Part shown: positions 23,390 to 25,953 of the stretch, piece after piece | Layout of the letters: every line of letters begins with the position of its first letter | How positions within the stretch are numbered: position 1 is the first letter of the stretch | Virus record (IMG/VR): IMGVR_UViG_3300032087_000869 | Span: 1-25,953 of that record | DNA length: 25,953 nucleotides | DNA from: a virus | Strand: one strand, 5' to 3' | Notes under the pieces: generated by a model | Database searches by the model: none | What the model was told of the DNA's origin: nothing | What the model saw: only the letters and a program-made list of their open reading frames with translations | Program-made: the position numbers and the translations under genes

Positions 23390-23660
23390 ACTCCTCTAAA
23401 AACGCTTCAACTCTTTTTTGTACTTTTAAGTTAAACTCTTCAACGTCCCATTCGTCAAACAGAGTTTTTTTCTGCTCTTGAATTTCAATATTCATTTCAT
23501 TGCAATCATTAATAAAGCATTCATACTTACCGTCACGCCACATCTCTTCCACAACACATGCTTCACACGCATCATGTAGGTTATCAAACACACCCACAAC
23601 ATAGGTGTGATCTTCTCTATCACCCCAACGTAATGCTTCTACTACAAAAAGGTTATTCAT
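23385..23660 (-). CDS. Small acidic protein, early region (91 aa)
   Basis: Function unknown. The opening MNNLFVVEALRWGDREDHTY then VVGVFDNLHDACEAC is reminiscent of small phage proteins in which a 'VVE...YxVGVF' strand pair is followed by a helix; DUF7336-like at best. The rest is acidic helix (EEMWRDGKYECFINDCNEMN, EEFNLKVQKRVEAFLEEY). Four Cys are present but not in CxxC pairs. GAGGAG eight bases before the ATG is a strong ribosome site and comes from the 3' end of a partial repeat gene. Confidence 0.75.
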   Translation of the reverse strand: MNNLFVVEALRWGDREDHTYVVGVFDNLHDACEACVVEEMWRDGKYECFINDCNEMNIEIQEQKKTLFDEWDVEEFNLKVQKRVEAFLEEY

Positions 23661-23722
23661 AGTTTCAACTCCTCTATTTGATAAGGCTTTAACCTATAGT
23701 AAACTATCCATTTATATAACCC
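23657..23722 (-). pseudogene. 3' remnant of the same small early gene (about 21 codons)
   Basis: A short open stretch ends IVYYRLKPYQIEELKL followed by TGA, matching the C-terminus of the start-less copy at 23279-23389 residue for residue over LKPYQIEELKL. It begins after an in-frame stop with no start codon, inside the end of the 80-aa gene. Only the part that also serves as the ribosome site and start overlap for the next gene remains. Confidence 0.5.
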
Positions 23723-23946
23723 TCAATTTCACTTTCGACATTTTCCTTAGTCACTGCGTCAAAGGGTAACTCATTACCGTTAAGTACTAAGTGCTTCAAA
23801 TCGGCTACCTTTACTTGCTCACTGGTATCATAGGTCTCATGGACCTCATGTTTTATCTCATAGTAACAGTAAAGCGTCACGTATCCAATGGGCGGTAATT
23901 CCTCGACAATCTCTAAGCATTCGTACATATTATCATAGTCTCTCAT
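23704..23946 (-). CDS. Small acidic hypothetical protein (80 aa)
   Basis: Function unknown. It reads MRDYDNMYECLEIVEELPPI, then a beta-like GYVTLYCYYEIKHEVHET and an acidic end (TKENVESEIEGYING). No motif is recognised. The start overlaps the stop of the 51-aa gene (TTATGA), with GAGG ten bases upstream. Strongly acidic small early phage proteins are frequently DNA mimics or host-enzyme inhibitors, but nothing specific supports that here. Confidence 0.7.
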   Translation of the reverse strand: MRDYDNMYECLEIVEELPPIGYVTLYCYYEIKHEVHETYDTSEQVKVADLKHLVLNGNELPFDAVTKENVESEIEGYING

Positions 23947-24098
23947 AACTTAAGGTCCTCAATATCTCTTGTTGATAGGCCATAATAGCTCACTAGAACG
24001 TCTATAAGGTCATCTCTTGAGTAAGTAATACCTAAGTACTCATAACCCTCTTTAATCGTCTTAATGGTCTCTTTAAGCTCACTGTGTTTAATATTCAT
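23943..24098 (-). CDS. Small helical early protein, intact member of a repeated gene family (51 aa)
   Basis: Read directly from the sequence. ATG at 24098 has AAAGG nine bases upstream; TGA at 23943 overlaps the next start. The protein is MNIKHSELKETIKTIKEGYE, then YLGITYSRDDLIDVLVSYYG and LSTRDIEDLKL. The C-terminal 35 residues recur, decayed, at 23279-23389 and 23657-23722. RDDLIDVLVSYYGLSTRDIE has the look of a small helix-turn-helix, but this is not certain. Function unknown. Confidence 0.65.
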   Translation of the reverse strand: MNIKHSELKETIKTIKEGYEYLGITYSRDDLIDVLVSYYGLSTRDIEDLKL

Positions 24099-24219
24099 AA
24101 GTTAATACCTTTAGTTTACTATTGATTAATTTTCTATCGTTTGACTTGCGATTGTCCAATGGTTTGACCTTAGTCTTTACCGGTCGTTTATACTTTTGTT
24201 TATCTGCTTTAAGAATCAT
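24088..24219 (-). CDS. Small basic protein (43 aa)
   Basis: Read directly from the sequence. ATG at 24219 has AAGGAG ten bases upstream. The protein is MILKADKQKYKRPVKTKVKP then LDNRKSNDRKLINSKLKVLT and YEY: over a third Lys or Arg, no acidic cluster, so a nucleic-acid contact is plausible. Its start lies inside the end of the 63-aa gene and its end overlaps the start of the 51-aa gene by 11 bases. Function unknown. Confidence 0.6.
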   Translation of the reverse strand: MILKADKQKYKRPVKTKVKPLDNRKSNDRKLINSKLKVLTYEY

Positions 24220-24400
24220 AATTTATTTGCTCCTTAAATACTACCTCTTGATGCTCATCACCAAACAAATTGATACGTATAGGACCATAATTTGACTCAA
24301 TTACTAACGTATTAACAATGAATTCGTTAGCCGTCCCTTCGTCGTAAATCGCAGTCTCTTGCGTTACTGAAGTAACTTGATACAATGACATATTGTTCAT
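24209..24400 (-). CDS. Small beta-rich hypothetical protein (63 aa)
   Basis: Function unknown. It reads MNNMSLYQVTSVTQETAIYD, then EGTANEFIVNTLVIESNYGP and IRINLFGDEHQEVVF, an alternating strand pattern like a small beta barrel. GAGG eight bases before the ATG is a fair ribosome site. It ends inside the following 43-aa gene. The 56 bases between it and the 73-aa gene upstream hold only a weak GGACG/CGTCC hairpin. Confidence 0.7.
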   Translation of the reverse strand: MNNMSLYQVTSVTQETAIYDEGTANEFIVNTLVIESNYGPIRINLFGDEHQEVVFKEQINYDS

Positions 24401-24456
24401 CTTTAAACCTCTTAGAGTGTTATTACGGACGCCTTACGACGTCCATTTGATTACAA

Positions 24457-24678
24457 TTAGTTGCCTGCGAAATTCCACAAATCACGCTCGGCTTTTGACT
24501 TCTCAAGTGCAATGCTGATTTTACCTAGGTGCAATTGTTTAAAACAACGTTGGTCCTCAATACCAAAACCACGGCTTTTAACTTTACGTAACGCCACAAA
24601 GCCCGTAAATTTACCGATTGCAAAACGTGTGCGTCCATTGGTATGGTCAGAGATGCGAACATTTAAGAATTTAATCAT
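24457..24678 (-). CDS. Small basic protein, first gene after the operator-bearing promoter (73 aa)
   Basis: Function unknown. It is strongly basic (MIKFLNVRISDHTNGRTRFA, IGKFTGFVALRKVKSRGFGI, HLGKISIALEKSKAERDLW), with alternating strands then a helix, so it could bind nucleic acid. It is the first gene downstream of promoter P4, with a leader of about 45 bases and ribosome site AAAGG nine bases before the ATG. Being first under a promoter with an operator-like repeat, and basic, it is a candidate regulator, although no classical helix-turn-helix is evident. Confidence 0.7.
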   Translation of the reverse strand: MIKFLNVRISDHTNGRTRFAIGKFTGFVALRKVKSRGFGIEDQRCFKQLHLGKISIALEKSKAERDLWNFAGN

Positions 24679-24725
24679 AATATTTAACCTTTGTTTATTT
24701 TAGTTAATGCGTTAGTGCATTGTGT

Positions 24726-24750
24726 AGTACTCTAGATTATCTAAAGTACT
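24726..24750. promoter_or_regulatory. 25-bp near-perfect inverted repeat inside promoter P4 (operator candidate)
   Basis: The repeat is AGTACTCTAGAT / T / ATCTAAAGTACT on the + strand, symmetric except for one position per arm. It covers the P4 -10 box and most of the spacer, exactly where a repressor would block polymerase. It has no U-run, so it is not a terminator. Confidence 0.7.
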
Positions 24751-24757
24751 ATGTCAA
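24729..24757 (-). promoter_or_regulatory. Leftward sigma-70 promoter P4
   Basis: On the minus strand a perfect TTGACA (24757-24752), a 17-base spacer and TAGAGT (24734-24729), four of six matches. It would start near 24722 and drive the tiny early genes from 24678 leftward. The weaker -10 and the embedded inverted repeat suggest a regulated promoter. Confidence 0.72.
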
Positions 24758-24764
24758 TAGACTA

Positions 24765-24914
24765 TCACAAATTATTTAACCATTGAGCACATTCTTTCAA
24801 GCCGTCAAAGTATAGCTTTTGGTCATTACCTTGTAAAACTATCTCGGCACGTCCATACGAATAGACATCAAACCCGTGATTGTTCGCAAGTGTTATAAAG
24901 TCAAGTAGTAGCAT
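24765..24914 (-). CDS. Small hypothetical protein (49 aa)
   Basis: Read directly from the sequence. ATG at 24914 has GGGAG seven bases upstream, inside the last codons of the 95-aa gene. The protein is MLLLDFITLANNHGFDVYSY, then GRAEIVLQGNDQKLYFDGLK and ECAQWLNNL. It looks like a compact helix-strand-strand-helix unit. Its TGA lies just before the -35 of promoter P4. Function unknown. Confidence 0.65.
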   Translation of the reverse strand: MLLLDFITLANNHGFDVYSYGRAEIVLQGNDQKLYFDGLKECAQWLNNL

Positions 24915-24915
24915 A

Positions 24916-25203
24916 TTAAAACTCCCTCGCAATTACAAAGCCGTCGCCACGTGCTACGACATACTCTAATATTTCATATATAGACACATCGGAATAACAC
25001 TCTTTAAGCTCCTCTAGACTTTCGTACTCGTTAAACTCGCAACGTATAGCGACGATATCTAATTCAATGTTTGATCCAGTTTCCTCGGATAATTCCTCGA
25101 GATACTCGGCTAATGCATAAGCTCCTTCACGTGACCAGTTTGCCCAGTCATCTTGTAATAATTCATCTGCAATCATAGAGGAAGTTTGTTTAATGTATAT
25201 CAT
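24916..25203 (-). CDS. Conserved-looking small acidic phage protein (95 aa)
   Basis: Function unknown. The frame is open to 25311, but the ATG at 25203 is chosen because AGGTG lies eight bases upstream and promoter P5 lies between it and the upstream ATG. It reads MIYIKQTSSMIADELLQDDW, then ANWSREGAYALAEYLEELSE and IELDIVAIRCEFNEYESLEE. The 'EGAxALxEYLEE...VAIRCExxEY' pattern is one I associate with a widespread phage small-protein group of unknown role. It is the first gene of the leftward early region. Confidence 0.75.
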   Translation of the reverse strand: MIYIKQTSSMIADELLQDDWANWSREGAYALAEYLEELSEETGSNIELDIVAIRCEFNEYESLEELKECYSDVSIYEILEYVVARGDGFVIAREF

Positions 25204-25242
25204 GGTATTCACCTGTTTGTTGTGTTTGTTAATCGAGACCCT

Positions 25243-25271
25243 ACGATATTGCAAGGCCTTTGGTTTGTCAA
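25243..25271 (-). promoter_or_regulatory. Leftward sigma-70 promoter P5 (rightmost leftward promoter)
   Basis: On the minus strand a perfect TTGACA (25271-25266), a 17-base spacer and TATCGT (25248-25243), four of six matches. Transcription would begin near 25236, 33 bases before the 95-aa gene. The spacer holds AAGGCCTT, a short palindrome. Confidence 0.65.
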
Positions 25272-25301
25272 TTATGGGTTGCCCCGTTGACTTGGTTCCC
25301 A

Positions 25302-25310
25302 TTATCCACA
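25302..25310 (+). promoter_or_regulatory. Exact DnaA box TTATCCACA
   Basis: A perfect match to the E. coli-type DnaA box, pointing opposite to the three exact boxes at 25714-25757. It marks the left edge of the gene-free right-end region. Confidence 0.6.
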
Positions 25311-25311
25311 C

Positions 25312-25440
25312 AATCGAATAACAACATATCCGACCAGTTAAACTATTTGATAATCCTTTGATTTTCTTAGGTTTTTAGTTACCTGTGATTATCCTGTGAT
25401 TACCTAGGATTGTACAAATAGTATACAATATATTAGTCAT
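25312..25440. other. AT-rich gene-free stretch, possible unwinding element
   Basis: No gene is seen. The stretch is AT-rich (TTTGATTTTCTTAGGTTTTT region) and holds two CCTGTGATTA units at 25382 and near 25393, forerunners of the array further right, plus a TATACAATATATTAG run. It could be the melting part of an origin. Confidence 0.35.
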
Positions 25441-25442
25441 GT

Positions 25443-25542
25443 GGTTGTCTAATGGTGGTCAATAGGTTGTCTAGATAGGCATGGTTCTTGTGGTTGTCTA
25501 TAGGTGGTCATAAGGTAGTCATAAGGTAGTCATAAGGTCCCT
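25443..25542 (+). repeat. 11-bp phased array of GGTNGTC
   Basis: GGTNGTC occurs at 25443, 25454, 25465, 25492, 25503, 25514 and 25525, with a partial copy (GGTCCC) at 25536 and a poor one (GGTTCTT) near 25483. Steps are exactly 11 bases apart from one gap. The last units are the tandem GGTAGTCATAA. Further single copies lie at 25839 (GGTGGTC) and 25859 (GTTGGTC). Confidence 0.85.
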
Positions 25543-25561
25543 ATGACATCCTCACGTTTAC

Positions 25562-25757
25562 CCTGTGAACACCTGTGGACAACCCTGTGAATAACCTGTG
25601 GATACCTGCCTGTGAGTATCCTGTGCATATCGTATGTATAACCTTGGGGATATCCTGTGGACAGCCTGTGGGTAACCCTGTGGACAAACCTGTGGACAAC
25701 CCTGTGAATAACCTGTGGATAAACCTGTGGAAAACCTGTGGATAACCCTGTGGATAA
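25562..25757 (+). repeat. Iteron array: 15 CCTGTG units, 11-12-bp phased, with three exact DnaA boxes
   Basis: CCTGTG begins at 25562, 25572, 25584, 25595, 25609, 25620, 25654, 25665, 25677, 25689, 25701, 25712, 25724, 25735 and 25747. Typical units extend to CCTGTGGATAA or CCTGTGGACAA. Exact TGTGGATAA, the reverse of the DnaA box, occurs at 25714-25722, 25737-25745 and 25749-25757; others differ by one base. Near-helical spacing puts all sites on one face of the DNA. This looks like an origin-type DnaA or initiator binding array. Confidence 0.85.
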
Positions 25758-25763
25758 GCCCCC

Positions 25764-25786
25764 GGGGAGGGGTCTTAGGGGTGGGG
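25764..25786 (+). other. Four-tract G-quadruplex motif
   Basis: Four GGGG tracts (25764-25767, 25769-25772, 25778-25781, 25783-25786) with loops A, TCTTA and T. It abuts CCCC to make the palindrome CCCCGGGG at 25760-25767. It is a sharp G-rich island in AT-rich DNA, seven bases after the last DnaA box. Confidence 0.75.
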
Positions 25787-25913
25787 ATTTCTTAAGGGTG
25801 CCCCATAGTTTTACAAAAGAGTGAAATTGACTACTAAAGGTGGTCAAAAGTACCAAAAGTTGGTCAAAAAGACTACTTAAGAATACCTAAGAATATCAAA
25901 GGTTTACGTAGGT

Positions 25914-25943
25914 TAGACATAATCATTAAGTTTTCTGTAAAAT
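25914..25943 (+). promoter_or_regulatory. Possible rightward promoter at window edge
   Basis: TAGACA (25914-25919), an 18-base spacer and TAAAAT (25938-25943), each five of six matches to consensus. If real it would drive genes to the right of the window and make the repeat region a divergent control region. Confidence 0.4.
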
Positions 25944-25953
25944 ACCAAAGAAA

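Noticed and set aside
24427-24444. GGACG/CGTCC hairpin as a terminator, and a 7-codon frame over it
   Set aside because: The stem is five pairs with an 8-base loop and no U-run follows; a seven-residue peptide cannot be supported.
25204-25311. N-terminal extension of the 95-aa gene to 25311
   Set aside because: The extension would run through promoter P5 and has no ribosome site; the inner ATG at 25203 has AGGTG at good spacing.
25405-25480. Leftward promoter using TATACT near 25422
   Set aside because: The best -35 candidates (TAGACA, TTGACC) are 20-21 bases away, outside the usual 16-18-base spacing.
25443-25757. CRISPR-like array
   Set aside because: Units are only 11-12 bases with no 25-40-base spacers, so this is iteron DNA.
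25530-25856. 108-aa minus-strand open frame rich in TGxPQVIHRVVHR
   Set aside because: It is the translation of the non-coding iteron array; the peptide repeat simply mirrors the DNA repeat, and there is no ribosome site or neighbour overlap.

Overview
This window looks like part of a tailed-phage genome (short-tailed, podovirus type) that infects a bacterium with ordinary sigma-70 promoters. The evidence is a T7-style replication set (family A DNA polymerase, fused primase-helicase, 5'-3' exonuclease, gp2.5-like single-strand binding protein, endonuclease VII), head-tail adaptor and tail tube proteins, internal-virion-like proteins, tight gene packing with 1-4 base overlaps, and moderately AT-rich DNA. 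No phage RNA polymerase gene is present here, and the promoters I see are near-consensus host -35/-10 pairs. A phage with T7-like replication and class I ribonucleotide reductase but no RNA polymerase of its own recalls marine podophages of the SIO1/VpV262/Zobellviridae kind. That assignment is inference; no database was searched.

Layout. Positions 1-11863 read rightward and hold the virion module: the tail end of an HNH endonuclease, an 853-aa repeat-rich protein, a consensus promoter, a head-tail adaptor/tail tube A protein, a tail tube B/stabilisation protein, a 77-aa tail-fibre-like piece, and three large internal-virion-type proteins (980, 477 and 782 aa). A strong bidirectional terminator (11870-11906) separates this block from everything to its right, which reads leftward: ribonucleotide reductase subunits with small genes between them, a DUF3310 protein, a MazG-like pyrophosphohydrolase, an HNH endonuclease, exonuclease, SSB, DNA polymerase, a second HNH (AP2-type), endonuclease VII, primase-helicase, and then a run of about a dozen tiny early genes (22.6-25.2 kb). 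Six of the tiny genes were read directly from the sequence because they are under 60 codons, as were two more around nrdA.

Regulation. I find five leftward promoters (about 25.25, 24.74, 22.93, 22.64 and 17.90 kb) and one strong rightward promoter (2.70 kb). Every one has a 17-base spacer. The promoter at 24.74 kb contains a 25-bp near-perfect inverted repeat across its -10 and spacer, which looks like an operator. Two others share a 10-bp palindrome over the start point, and two share 16 identical bases at the -10.

The right end (about 25.3-25.95 kb) has no convincing gene but is densely patterned: an 11-bp phased array of GGTNGTC, an 11-12-bp phased array of CCTGTG units containing three exact DnaA boxes (a fourth lies at 25302), a four-tract G-quadruplex motif, and a possible rightward promoter at the edge. 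It reads like a replication origin or master control region between divergent transcription units, and it is the most unusual part of the window.
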